Shown: positions 32,033 through 43,782 of the stretch, in pieces
How the letters are laid out: each line of letters starts with the position of its first letter
Numbering within the stretch: the stretch's first letter is position 1
Source of the DNA: Symsagittifera roscoffensis
Lineage: Eukaryota; Xenacoelomorpha; Acoela; Convolutidae
Direction: 5' to 3'
Length of the DNA stretch: 64,000 nucleotides
Assembly: GCF_963678635.1 (NCBI RefSeq)
Contig: NC_087064.1
Span: 55,002,338 to 55,066,337 of the forward strand
Notes under the pieces: generated by a model
Database searches by the model: none
Seen by the model: the letters and a program-made list of their open reading frames with translations, nothing else
Told to the model about the DNA's origin: nothing
Position numbers and translations under genes: made by a program

Positions 32033-35000
32033 ATGTCGCCTACGCCCAAAGAAGAGAGAAGTGCTGGAAAAGCAACCGGCGGAGTAGAAGAGATCAAATG
32101 CGGCCCATTAAACAGATTCGGAAGCAATAAAGAGTCAGACCCTATGGGAACTTCAAGCGTAGACGACCAAATGGCCAGCTGTAGCCTAGCCCAGCCGAAT
32201 ATTAATGACAAGTTTCTATCGCCAACCAAGAGAACCCACGTGAGTAGATTTTATTATTTCAGAAAAAGTAGCGAAAAACCAAAAAAGCAAAATAATGTTT
32301 TTTTTTTCTGAAATACGAAACCCCAATAATTTTGTTAGGAAAAATGCTGTTTGTTTCTCGAGAAAACCAAATCAGAGCCTGTTTTTTTTCCGGCAGCTCT
32401 GCTCATTTTGCTTCGTTTTTTATGGAAAAAGTTTGCCCAATAGAACCTAAAAGTTAGCGGCTTACATACAGAAATTTTTTGACGGGGAAAATTTTTTGGA
32501 TCAAAATGTCGGCTTTTCTTAAGATGAGACAGACCAACCATATTTGAAACCAAACAGACTGGGAGAGGGGAGGGGGTTGATTACTTGATCTGGTGAGCCG
32601 TTTATTCTTGAAAAAAAATAATGTTCAAACGCAGTTCAAAATGATGCTTCCAAGCGAGGGTTCGTTATATATTTTTTTTCAGGATTACAATGCCAAACTA
32701 ACCGATCTGGCAGCCCACTTATCCAACCGGAGATCATCCTGCTCCTCCCTGCCCGGAATCAGAGAATCCAGAGTGGAAGAGACGGAGCAGGAAGCATCCG
32801 CATATGCCTCCCCCTCATTCGCCCTTCTAGGGGTGAGGACTAGAAGTCAAGAGAGGTCAAATTCGTTCTGTATGCCCCTACCGAAAAGACACTTGCTATT
32901 GGGGAGGGGCACTCTATTCCACGAAAATGAAAATTACAGCGACGGAGATGAAGACGCAAGCAAGCCGTTCGGACTAAGCCCTCTCATTCAGAGCTCAAAC
33001 CCATCGTCAGGTTAGGCAACAAACATGCTTCACTTGTTAATAGACTCTCCTAGCAAAATTGGTGCTGGTTTCTTTCAAGTTTTTAATCGGTCAAGTGGCT
33101 TTTGCTGTGGTTAATTATGTTTTTGATATTCTACCACGAAGTTGGTAAATGGTAAATGTTGTCTGAAACAACTATTTACCACTGTTAGGATGTAATAAAG
33201 GTCGTGTAAAATGGGTTTCGAAAACAGCGTCAATTGTTTCACAAAATTTTTTGAAAGTATCGACGAAAACTTTTTGAAATTGTTCAAAAAAGCATTAATT
33301 TTTTCTCAGAAGATTGTCTGTTCGACAAAAATATGTCTTTCGCTGCAGGCATATTTTCGACGAAACGCAACGGAACACTCCTTGTTTTCGGCACCCCATT
33401 ACCTTTAGTACGTTCGATCAACCAAATCAAATTTGTGAAACAGAACTAGAAAAAAGCCCCTGATTGGTATAAAGCATCGAGTTCCTAGGGAATGATTCTG
33501 AATATAAATCCATTGCCTATAAACTGCGCTTATCGCAAAATGGTTTTTCCAACAGTTTTTGTTCACAAGTGTTCAGAATTGATTGAATTGAGCAGCCTTT
33601 AAAAATTGTTAATAAAAAGGATCAATTGAGTAAACCCTACCATTCCCGCGCGGATGGGGAGGTAGCCCAATAAGTACGGTACTTGATGCATTTTATAACC
33701 ACTTGAAACTAGTTTAAATTAAAAACACTCATGCACCAGATTCTCCAACGAATGAGGGACTCTAAAATCTCAATATCATAATCCCAAAAAAATCAGAGTG
33801 AAAAAATGACCTAATTAGTCGCACAAGCAGCCGATTTTTTTCTTTTACAAATGTAAAAAATGAGCGGTTAAGTAAAATTTTAAGGTTTCGAAGGAAACAA
33901 ACTTTCATTTTAAGTATTCAGTTAGAGCCCTGGTAACTAGCTTTCTTTGAGATAATACTCGCCCAAACAAAAACAAATTTTAAAAAACAATAAAAGAAAT
34001 TACTATTTTTGTCAATTTTTTTTTCTCGACACTCGTTTAAACAAAATATCAGTCAATCATGTAACTACATGCTAGCTTCACTTCAATTCCTTGCTTGTGT
34101 TTGATTCGATAACACCTATGTTGGTTTTGCCGTTTTTCTGGGTGAGATGGCTCGATTGATCAATACGGTGCGAGGGAGACTTTTCAATTGATGCAATAAC
34201 AAAATATGCATTACGAGGCCAAACTGATCACTACATAGGCGCACAGTTTGATGTATGTAGGTTACTGCTGAAATTGAAAAACAGTTCTTTGCACATGTTC
34301 AAAAATGAAGTGGATTCGCTATACAAAATTTCCGTAGATTCCGCGCACAAATACCTGTAAAGTAAATTTTGTCAGCAACGAGCGAATATAGCTAGCTGTT
34401 CCGTTTTCTGCAAATAGAAACGGATTCCGCAATTTGTAAGCGGATTCGGCAAAATTATGCGTAATCCGTTTGAACTTTGGGGATTCGGTGACATTTTGCC
34501 GACTCGGCTTACAGTTGCTGATTCCACGACAGCGGATCTTTACTATACGCATCTATTAGGTTTGTTTGTTTGTAGAATTGGCAAACTGCTCATGAATCTG
34601 TAAGTTTTGGTGCTGGATCCGCAAAATTTGTGGCAGATTCCACAAATTCGCCTGTGCTTGGAGCAGTTTTTAGCAGTACAGTCATTTAGCTTCCAATTCG
34701 TGAAATCCAAAACAGAAAAAAAAATAAAAAAAACTTGCAATGTTGGGGCAAATTTGATTTCGGTTTCTTGCGGACTCCGCTTGAAATTCACAAAATACAC
34801 AGTTTCACCTCGTATTAGGCTGTCTGATATTCAATTTTAAAAATCGCCCGACTCATCCGTCCCAAATTGGACAAGCGGCGATATACAAACACCCAAAGGT
34901 CTTCTAACGACGGGTGGCAAAACATCTTTTTTGAGCTTTGGGCTTGGGTTAAAAATGTTTTTCAATTTGTAATCATTTTTCAAATACAAGACCGTTTGCA

Positions 35001-37827
35001 GATGGGAGAAAAACTTGATTATTTTGTTTTTCCTTCAATTTGTTCCAAATTACTTTATGAATAACAAAATTTGGAGCAAAATCCATTGAATTTGGGTTTT
35101 TTTGGTCGTCCCCACCGCGCAACAATTATTTGAGTCCAGCAAAAAATACCATGAATCCAATAATTTTTTTTTTCAAAACACACTGTAAGGATTTTGAGTG
35201 TTGAATATTTTGCACTTATATTTTCAGCTTCATGTTCTAATAGCACGCACAATTTTTTTTAGTATTTCGCGTTTTTAAATTTCAACAAGAATAGCTGGTT
35301 TCTGTGCAAGTAGCAGAAAACTTTCCGACCAAAGTCCTATAAAACAAACAAAGTTTTTTCAAAAGATCACGTTTTTTTTCTGCAAGGTGTGATAAAAGGG
35401 TCAGAATGAAATGCTAGAAGGCATATTTAAGAGCCATAATAAGTAAAGCAAGTTTGCCATTTCGGTAAGTTTGCAAGTTTTTGAAGAAAAATAACTAGAA
35501 AAAAAATTTGAAAAAAAAAAAGATACAAATGTCAAATTTTTCAAAAATTTTCATCTTGAAAAAAAAATTGCAAAACGATAAATCAATCGTTCCATTTTTA
35601 TGATTGTTTATGCTGCCTGATTTTGCGCAGAAATATTGAAAATGAAGTTCAGCAACTTTGACAAAAAACTTATTATAGCATAATTATTTTATTACCCTTG
35701 TGGAGAACTTGGGCAATAAAATATCATGCTGAAATTATTTACGCAACAATCGGAAAAACAGTTCTTAATGTTCGTCTATGAGAGCAAATGTTTCAGCTAT
35801 CGTGTATGGTAGTTTTAATGAATACAAAACTAGTGTTTATTTTGGCAATTTTAATGAGCCTAGTAAACTTAATCTGCCCAGATATTTTTGTTTTGTTCAA
35901 TTTTTTTTAGGAAAAAAACTTTTATACATGGATACAGCTGAAACACATCACAGTTTGATGTTTCCTGATTCATTTTGAAAAAACATGATTCAATGTTTTA
36001 AGTTTTTAAGAGTGTAAAAATCGGTTGCTTCCTTAATCTATTGAAAATGGTTATCTTGCAAGATCTGGCCCTCTGATAGTGAATATAAGTTTCCTTGTGC
36101 GTGAACAAACAGTTGCGAAACTTTTACTGCACCTTATCTACTCTATATTTTTCAGACTTACTATCATATCTGAACGCAACATATAGTTTTTATTAGTCAA
36201 AACAATCTCAAGTTACTTTTGACCGCTTGATTTGTTTAATGATTGACCAAATCTGGTTGTCGGAAATTAGCTTGCGGTTGTTTAGGCTAAAAATATCAAC
36301 TTATTTGAGATGTATCTTATGTAGCGTTCAAATAAATGCGATAGTAAGTCAAAAAATCTTAACATGCAATATGTAAACTAATTTTCACCTTTCTCTATTC
36401 ATTTTACTTTTTTTTTAAGTTTCGTAATGTAATCCTTTTAAATTGATGAGAAATTTGAATTGTTTTTTTTTGTTTCCTATCATAAAAATTATATTATAGT
36501 TGCCTATCAAAAAATAAAGCCATACTTTCTGGATCGATCGCAAACGTATGGGAAATAATTAAATTGAAACCTTTTCACGAACGATTTTTGAATGACTCGA
36601 ACGTCACCAACTTTGTTGATAGTTTTTCTAAAAGTGGCAGAACTTTGATGAAAACAATTCCATTAATAATAGATTTTATTTTGCAACAAATTGCGGCGTA
36701 CGAATTTTTATTTTTATTGGTAGAGTTCAAAGTATGAACAATCAAGAAGTTCCCGCAATGGCTAGCTGAGCAGATTGAGCGGCTTCGTCGATTTTGGTGT
36801 CCTTCAAAATTTCTCTAGATACGAGGCACGAAAAGTTGCTTGCCCAATGTTTTGTGGCTAGCGTATTTTTTTGAATGAACAAAATCTTTCATTCATGTTA
36901 ATTTTACAAAATGAACAATTAAATTGTTTCCTTGGCATAATTGAGTGAATTAGCGTGTCAAAGGAATCCTTAAAAGCGTTTAAAAGCTGATAGAACAAAA
37001 GAATTAATCATAAAAAATTAGCAAGCGGTTACAGGGTAGGTTCTGAAGACATTTGCTGGGGACATGAATTGAAAAAGCACATTGAAAGATGAATGAAGGA
37101 GACGTTTTTAATCACTTTAAGATGTTCTGAAGATGTTTTTTAAGATCACTTTAAGAAAATGTTCTGAAAATTTTTTTTTTCGCATGATTTCAATTGCAGC
37201 AACAACTTTTAAGATAGTAGTGGCTTCGGCATTGTTTGATGCCTAAGTGTCACAGTTTTTTGTTGTTTTTTTTCTTCTAAAAAAACGGAACTATAAATCG
37301 AAGAAGATTAACTATTAACCTTAGTGAATAATTTTGTGAGTTTTTGGTTAAAAAAGTGACCTAACAAGGTACTTGGAACTTTTCGTTGTGCCCGGAGCAC
37401 AAAATATTTTTGCACAACAGAGGATTTACTAGTCTTCTGGGAGTTCAATATAGTCGAATGATGTCATTTTCTGTGAGAACTTGGGAGTTTAATGTTGTCG
37501 AATGAAAAAATATTGGCTAAATTTTCGATTTTCAGCGTCTTTTTACTCCGCTTGAAAAAATAAGAGATGCATGTCTTCTTAGGTTCACCCAGTGTTGATC
37601 TTCTGGAGGTGAAAGACTCGGACGGAGGACCAGAGGGGTCCAGCAGAGTGCAGTCCAGTCGCACTTGGCCTCAGAGTGCCATCCGGAGTGCATGTGCGAT
37701 CCACGAATCGGTACTCGCAGCAGGAGACGACTCCCCTAGCTCCAAGACCTCAACCTACTGTGGATCACTCACTCAGATACCCAAAATAAGCGTCAGTCAG
37801 GAGGACGTGGGGGAGGCCATACAATGA
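32033..37827 (+). CDS. three-exon gene, serine-rich protein of unknown function (259 aa)
   Basis: Coding exons are 32033-32239, 32683-33010 and 37583-37827. The first donor is CAC/GTGAGT (phase 0) and its acceptor TTTTTTTTCAG/GAT is phase 0. The second donor TCAG/GTTAGG leaves one base, and the acceptor CTTCTTAG/GTTCACC completes that codon. Matching phases at both junctions make the model strong. A likely 5' UTR exon boundary is the acceptor TTTGCTAG at 31999; all three frames are closed between it and the ATG. The product is hydrophilic and Ser/Glu/Arg-rich with no membrane segment, and looks intrinsically disordered. It has a basophilic kinase-like site (ERSNSF) and short conserved-looking motifs (LTDLAAHLSN, KISVSQEDVGEAI). 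I do not recognise the family. An alternative is that exon 1 is internal, spliced at TGTAG (32027). The 4.6-kb second intron hosts two repeats. Confidence 0.65.
34213..34817 (+). mobile_element. MITE family with CGAGGCCAAACTG ends, copy 3 (expanded)
   Basis: Begins ACGAGGCCAAACTGATCAC and ends CAGTTTCACCTCGTATTA, the inverted end in decayed form. At about 605 bases it is longer than the copy at 27.2 kb. The interior holds degenerate GGATTCCGCAAATT-type repeats on alternating strands at 34310-34660, which explain the extra length. Confidence 0.5.
35285..35560 (-). repeat. dispersed repeat family A, copy 4 (inverted, partial)
   Basis: On the minus strand it shares TCTGCTACTTGCACAG and the preceding TTTTATCACNCC region with copy 1 at 12.05-12.15 kb. 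Confidence 0.45.
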
Positions 37828-37879
37828 TTCCCTGGTATCATATATCCAACAAGACCATACCAACAAATCTGATGCTCTA

Positions 37880-37885
37880 AATAAA
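37880..37885 (+). terminator. poly(A) signal AATAAA
   Basis: AATAAA lies 53 bases after the stop codon of the serine-rich protein gene, a normal distance, and supports the exon 3 call. Confidence 0.6.
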
Positions 37886-37899
37886 CGCCATGCAAACAT

Positions 37900-39759
37900 G
37901 GAAGCTGAACTCATATATATTTAGGAAAGCAGATTACAAAAGGTATGGATCTTTTGTGATGGTTTTTGTATGAAAGCCAATCGAAGCGACCCCAAAGTTG
38001 TTTGTTATAAAATTAACATACGATTTTAATTAATAGAAACGAAATTTCATATGAATGTTTAAAAGTCTGTAGTCTGTGTGTCTTTGGTCCATGATTAAAT
38101 TTACTCAAAGAACTGTGCTTACTAATAATCAGCACTAATTATCTTTCATAACCAGTGAAGTACGTTTGTTAATCGGATTATAATCTAAACTTAAAATTTA
38201 ATTTATGTAGATCTTAAATCTTGAAAACGTAAGGTTACCGTTGTTTTCTTATGTTTTTTATGTTGCTGTCTGAAATGAAGTCCTTGAAAAAATTTAGTAT
38301 TAATAAAAACCATTTCAAAAACTGTTTTGACCTATAGGCTGATCAGAAATTGGCACACGGAATTGGCCAAGAACGGGTCTAGGGTTTTTTTCAAGGGAAG
38401 ATTTTCGAAAGAAGTTCGAAACTTTTTGTCCAATTTTTTTTTCTAATTTTTGTCAGCCAAAGTCCTTTTTGAAACTCTCCTAGGACACTCTCCGAAGGAT
38501 TTTGTAAAATTTTGTCAAAAATGCCATGTATGGCACTTTTTTGAAAAATTTTGACCGATTCCAAATTGGTGCCAAAAACTATTAGGTGGCAAGGGAGTCA
38601 AATTGTTCAAAAAGCTTTCAGCCAACAGAATTTTAATTCTAAGGCTTTAGTATCAATTTTTTTGGACCGCCATCATTGTTAAAAGATTGTAGAATAGCAT
38701 TTTTTTCATTGGTTGGTGACTGAGTAGTCCTGGATTTTTCTCTCGCTCAAGTCTTTCTGGCTTCGAGTCTGCGAGTATTGAAATACATCGCTTGCCTAAT
38801 TCATATAAGATAGTAATATCTTACTCGATCTAACAAGAACCTTGCAACTTATAGGAATCTTCCACATACTGCAAGACAAGGCTTATTTTGCAAGAGTCAT
38901 AAATTTTGCTAGTTATTTTAACGGAACCTTGCAATATTTGATAAAAATCTCCAAAAGTTACTAAATTTTCTTAATGACCGCCAGAAAACAGCATGAACCT
39001 TATTTTGATACAAAAAAATGTGATTTCGAGTTGTCTCGAAATTTTCAGTTGGACCATGATTAATTTTGTGTAACAAAATATTTTTGTCTTACTCCATAAA
39101 AAATGTGATAAAAGGTTGTTTTTATAGTTCATACATTTTAAGCAAAAACTCCAGAGTTTCAATTTGATTGTTTTTTATAATAACTCTTCCAATAATAATT
39201 GTATCGAGAACAATTTATGACACTTTTTAAAACAGCAAGCTTGTTCACCGGTCTTTCACGGAAAAAGTATGCAATTTAATAGACAATTGATGCATTAAGT
39301 TGTTTGAAGTGCTTTATAGTTTTAAATTTTTATATCATAAGTTAAGCGTAAAAGTCTACATTTGCGCTATTCTTAACGTTGATTAACCCGCTGGATGTTG
39401 GTAGAAGATACTATGGTTTTTTGAAAAAAAAATAGCCTTCCTCTAAAATCTTCCTTAATCGACCAGTGCTTTTAAGATTTTATCTTTACGTATACTAAAA
39501 GTATAGATGGGGTGTTTCTAGTTTTTTTTTCTAAAAATGACAAAATGATTTTTTTGCCCCAAAATCTGGGTAACTTTTTGTGCAATTCAAAGTTTGGCAA
39601 TTTGAAAATTGCCCAGAAAAACTACAGTTATGCAGGTTTTGAAGACTTGCAACCCATTATCCGTAAATTGAAATAAAGTCGATCAAACTTTCTGAAATAG
39701 TTGCAGAAAAAATTACATAAATAAATGATTGTCACGAAAACTACAATATAATGCGCTAT
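37900..39759. other. no gene seen
   Basis: AT-rich spacer between the host gene and the non-LTR copies, with no supported frame or repeat. Confidence 0.4.
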
Positions 39760-40300
39760 AATTGCACGTTAAAGCCAAAACTTGTATGCGGAACCACACA
39801 AACTCTGACAATGATGGCTGAAAACATTATAAATGCTCTGCACCAGTTGATTACAAAACTTTGGTGCAATCAACACTAATGTATTGTAATCAACGGCAAA
39901 GATAATACTAATGTCCCTATGAATCTGCTCAGTGATCAGGTTGATCAAGTTAATCACTTTGAGCACCTCACCAGCTCTACATCATCTGATAGAAGACCTG
40001 ATAAGACTATCTTTATAGACTCTTGTTATCAGATGATTCGACCTTGGTAGACTGGAAGCGGTTACACAACGTGTTAAAAGAATGTGTCGAAAGCTAGAGA
40101 AGAAAACCGACATGCTACTAAAAGAACTGAATGAAAAAAAACGCCACTCGCAAGAAACAATGTAGGAGAAGGGTTCAATGAAACTCTTCCTTTAAAATAT
40201 CGGAGTCGAATTTAGCCTCATGACCAGGCAACGTTCTACATGTTCCCAGGCAACGTATAGATCACTTAAGGACAGATCCAGGACTAAAATTTGTATGCGG
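39760..40300 (+). pseudogene. non-LTR retrotransposon fragment A (end of reverse transcriptase)
   Basis: It parallels 42540-43000 of fragment B: both carry GTAATCAAC, TAATGTCCCTA, CTCAGTGATCA and the region coding for VNHFxxLGS-like residues found after the RT core of many LINEs. Reading frames are broken. Only the C-terminal part of the element is present, directly upstream of and in the same direction as copy B. Confidence 0.55.
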
Positions 40301-40439
40301 CTAAGGAATGACTTTCAAACCATCTACGTTTGGACAACAGAGATTGGGTAAAACGACAATAGGGTAACCAAACCAATGAGGTGAGTCAATCGGAAACACG
40401 AGCGACCGATTCGAGACAACGTTTAATTAGCAGGCAGCA

Positions 40440-43400
40440 TCGTGGATTTTTGGACATTGAAATTGTAAGACCTTTAATTGAATAGAAGTAGTCGACTTAG
40501 AGCAATTTATGCTAGAGCGGAGTTTTGACGTCCTGGAATTTTGCGAGACCCAACTAAACAGCGACGAAGTCTCTGGTCATGGTAGAAATCATGCTATTGT
40601 GTGCTTGAGTAACCACGGGAGAAAAGATAGAAACGGACTTGCTCCCATTTTCAATTTAAGGAAAATGAAACCAACCAGGCGCAAGCGCCCAAGCGACCAA
40701 GATATGGTCTTGTGGTTAAAAAGTTGCTTTAGTAGCGAGACATTCAAACAAGTCATTTGTCACAGTCACAAAAAATCCGATTATGAAAAATAGTCAAAAG
40801 TGGGTTAATTGTTTCTATGCTGATCTCTACAGAGAATTGAAAGAGGGCATACCCAGCCGTAAAATCGGTTAACAAACTCTGGTTTTCGGTGATGTTTTTG
40901 CAGGAAACAGCAAAGAGCAATAAACCGAATGCCGAGTAAGAAACAAACTCAAAGGATGAAAAGTTACGTTTGACACACGATGTTAAAATTGTGAACCTGT
41001 TTTTCAACAAATCTTCAATAAGCTTATAACGTGGCGTTATCCCAGAGGCTCCTGTGCAGTCGTCGATTATATCTTTACCAATCACATTACGGCTTGAAGG
41101 AATATGAGAGCCAGTTGCAGAGCTTGTTGTGGGCATCACTCTGTTCATGCAAAACTACTCGGTGTGAACCTACCACGAAAGAGAAAAGCAGAAAGTTGTT
41201 TGAAAGTGAAAACATTCCCAGAAAAGTTTTCAAAGTCCAAAATCAATACCTGTCTGAAATCCGCCTAAAGACTAAATTTCCTCACATCAGATAACCGCCT
41301 GTCTCACACTGACTCTATAGAGAACTTCAAGAGCACCCTCACGGAGTTGGTGTGCAATGTCCATGCCAAGTTACAGGAACCGGAACCTGAAAAAAATGAA
41401 GTACTTTTTTCGAGTTTTAGCCACCGCGAATCATTTGGTTTATAAAGAAAAAAAGTTTACAAAAAGTCATCTTCTAAAAAACAGAACTGAGGTGTTAATT
41501 GCAAAATCTAAAAGACCAAATCTGAAGGGCAACATTTTGAGGAGTTAAGACCAAAACAAGATGTGGGAGAGCTGACTGGAAGAATTTTAAATCAATCACT
41601 TCCGCCGCAAATGCGCAAAACGTACAAAGTGTTGTGAGAGACACTTCGTAGTGTTCTTTTGATTTGGTTGGAGAGGAGGAGCAAAGATGAAGTCAGTAAA
41701 AGCCATAAAATGGATACGTGTATAAACAGACCGGCGGGGAAAAGTTTGTTGAAAAGTCACGTCCAATTGCGCATATTGGACTTCTTTAAGGGGCAAAAAG
41801 ACTACTAATTTTGAAATAAAACAATGCGGGCGAGGCTCCTGGCGAGATTCAGCTAACCAGTGAACTTTTCAAGTTGCTTGAGAAAAAAAATTCTTAATCC
41901 ACTTACAAGGTTTATCACTGATATCTGGCTCAGACTAGAAAAAATTCCCCAAACTTAGAGGGCCGAAATCTGTTCAAAGAAGGAAGCAAAGCATAACCGA
42001 AAAATTACGCGAGTATTTTCTTTCTTGACCAAGTCATAAGAGTGTCAGGTAAGGTCATTGCAAATAGGGTAAACAAGCAGCTACCCAAAACCTCATCCAA
42101 ATTTTTGAGTTAAGAAGCAACGTGTCAGACGGCAAAGCTATCTTTGCAATTGGACGTTTGCCTCAAACAAAGATTGAAATCATTGAACCTCTTTGTATAA
42201 TTTTAATCGACCTGAATAAAGCTTTTGATATGGAAGTGCTGTTTATTGTCTTGAGTGCTAGGAGATATCATGAGTGCCATTGAAGTGCTCCACGCTCAAC
42301 TCAATCGATCGTTAAGCTCAATGAAGATAACTCATTTGTAGTGAACCGAGGAGTGCGACAAGGGTGCGTTTTTGGTCCATTGTTGTTTAACATCCTTTTT
42401 GATTTTGTCCTATGTAAGATTAGTGGAGAGGAAAGAAACATTGCATACGCTGATGATCTTGCTCTGGTCTCTGATAACCAAGAAAATGCTACCAAATGAG
42501 ATGGCAAAATCTTTGGATTGGTTCAATTGGAAAAGTCTGTTGAGAAAACTAAAACAAAAGTAATCAACATCAAAGACAATTCTAATGTCCCTAACAATGT
42601 TCTCAGTGATCAAGTTGACCAGGTTAACCACTTTGGATAACTCGGCAGCATCATATCATCTGATGACAGACCTGACAAGGCTAGCAGCGCTCGCATTTCT
42701 AAGTCAAATTAGCAAGGCTACGTCTAAGACCTGCCCTGGCGTCAAAAAGACTGACACTCAGAAACAAAGGCCTCCCTACCGAAAATTTTCTTAAGCCAGT
42801 CCTCCTGTAAGGTTTAGAGACACTTGCGATCCTTGTATTGATCTTAGCAGACTAGAACCTGATAAACAGTGCTAAAAGAATGTGTCTAGAAAAGAAAAAC
42901 GACACGAATTAAAAAGGTGAATAAAAAATATTAAAGAAAACGCCAGTTGCACACCAACTATACTGGAGAAGGGCTGAACTGTACGCTTCCTTCAATTAGG
43001 TTGCGGTCGATAGCTGCAGGAGTTTCTTGAAGAAATTAAGGTTTGACAATAAAGATCATACAGCAAAGGGCTGATCTTAACAACTAGGGCTCAAGACAAA
43101 TTGTGACCAGGACGACTATTTACACAACCCAACAAACTAACTGAAGTTGTCATATAGTGGAAAATTTAGAGCAAAAACTATTGAAAGATGCAAAGAGCTC
43201 AATGTACTAACAAAAACTGTGACCAAAGGTTTCATAGGAAAAAAATGGACAGTCAACTCAGAGGTAATCATTCATATTGATGAAATTGATATTAAACTGA
43301 AAATGTTAAAGGAATGGAAAATTAGTGAAGATCCGCCAAGAAACGCATTTTTGATGGCCTCTTACCGGACTTTAATAAAAGCTATGGAGGCACTAAACAC

Positions 43401-43660
43401 AAGCAAAAATGCAACCCGCATGTTAAACTTATCAGCGGATCAGAGCTGACCGTGTCAGCACATCAACTGAGTCGACGATCCTTCGAATCAAACTAAGACA
43501 CAAAGAGATGATGAGGCGCTACAGTGTCCCCTCTGCTCTTATCGTTTCTATTTTAAGAGTTCAGCGGTCAAGCACTGCTATGTGAAGCACCGATATTTGT
43601 GAGTCAAAGCAAGGCCAATGCGGGTCAGGCCAAGTTATCCCGGTGCTTATAATCAGGAGG
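40440..43660 (+). pseudogene. non-LTR retrotransposon copy B (endonuclease remnant, RT, C-terminal zinc finger)
   Basis: Decayed LINE-type element. An AP-endonuclease-like start (DLEQFMLERSFDVLEFCETQL) is visible near 40494-40560. A DLNKAFD segment at about 42210, then GVRQGCVFGPLLFN and YADDLALVSDN (42350-42498, one uninterrupted frame) give the reverse transcriptase fingers and catalytic YADD. The VNHFG...LGSIISSDD thumb region follows at 42620-42670 with a stop in it. The 3' end encodes a C2H2-like finger (C-x2-C at 43525-43536, H-x4-H at 43573-43590) with a stop at 43600. Many frameshifts and stops lie between these islands. Clade assignment is not attempted. Confidence 0.7.
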
Positions 43661-43782
43661 CAAAATAGTGCAGAGGGTGGTAGACTTTCATTCTCTTGAA
43701 AAAATGTAATAATTTGATGGAGTCAAAACATTTGCCCCCGGCCTTTACCAGTGGAGGTCGAGATGAGAGGATATTTTACTTT

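Larger units (their letters stand above)
33011..37582 (+). other. large second intron of the serine-rich protein gene
   Basis: AT-rich with no supported exon. It contains MITE copy 3 (34213-34817) and an inverted family A copy (35285-35560). Two small tandem duplications occur near the 3' end, one with AATCACTTTAAG words (37110-37160) and one with GGGAGTTNAAT...GTCGAATGA words (37438-37505). Confidence 0.6.
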
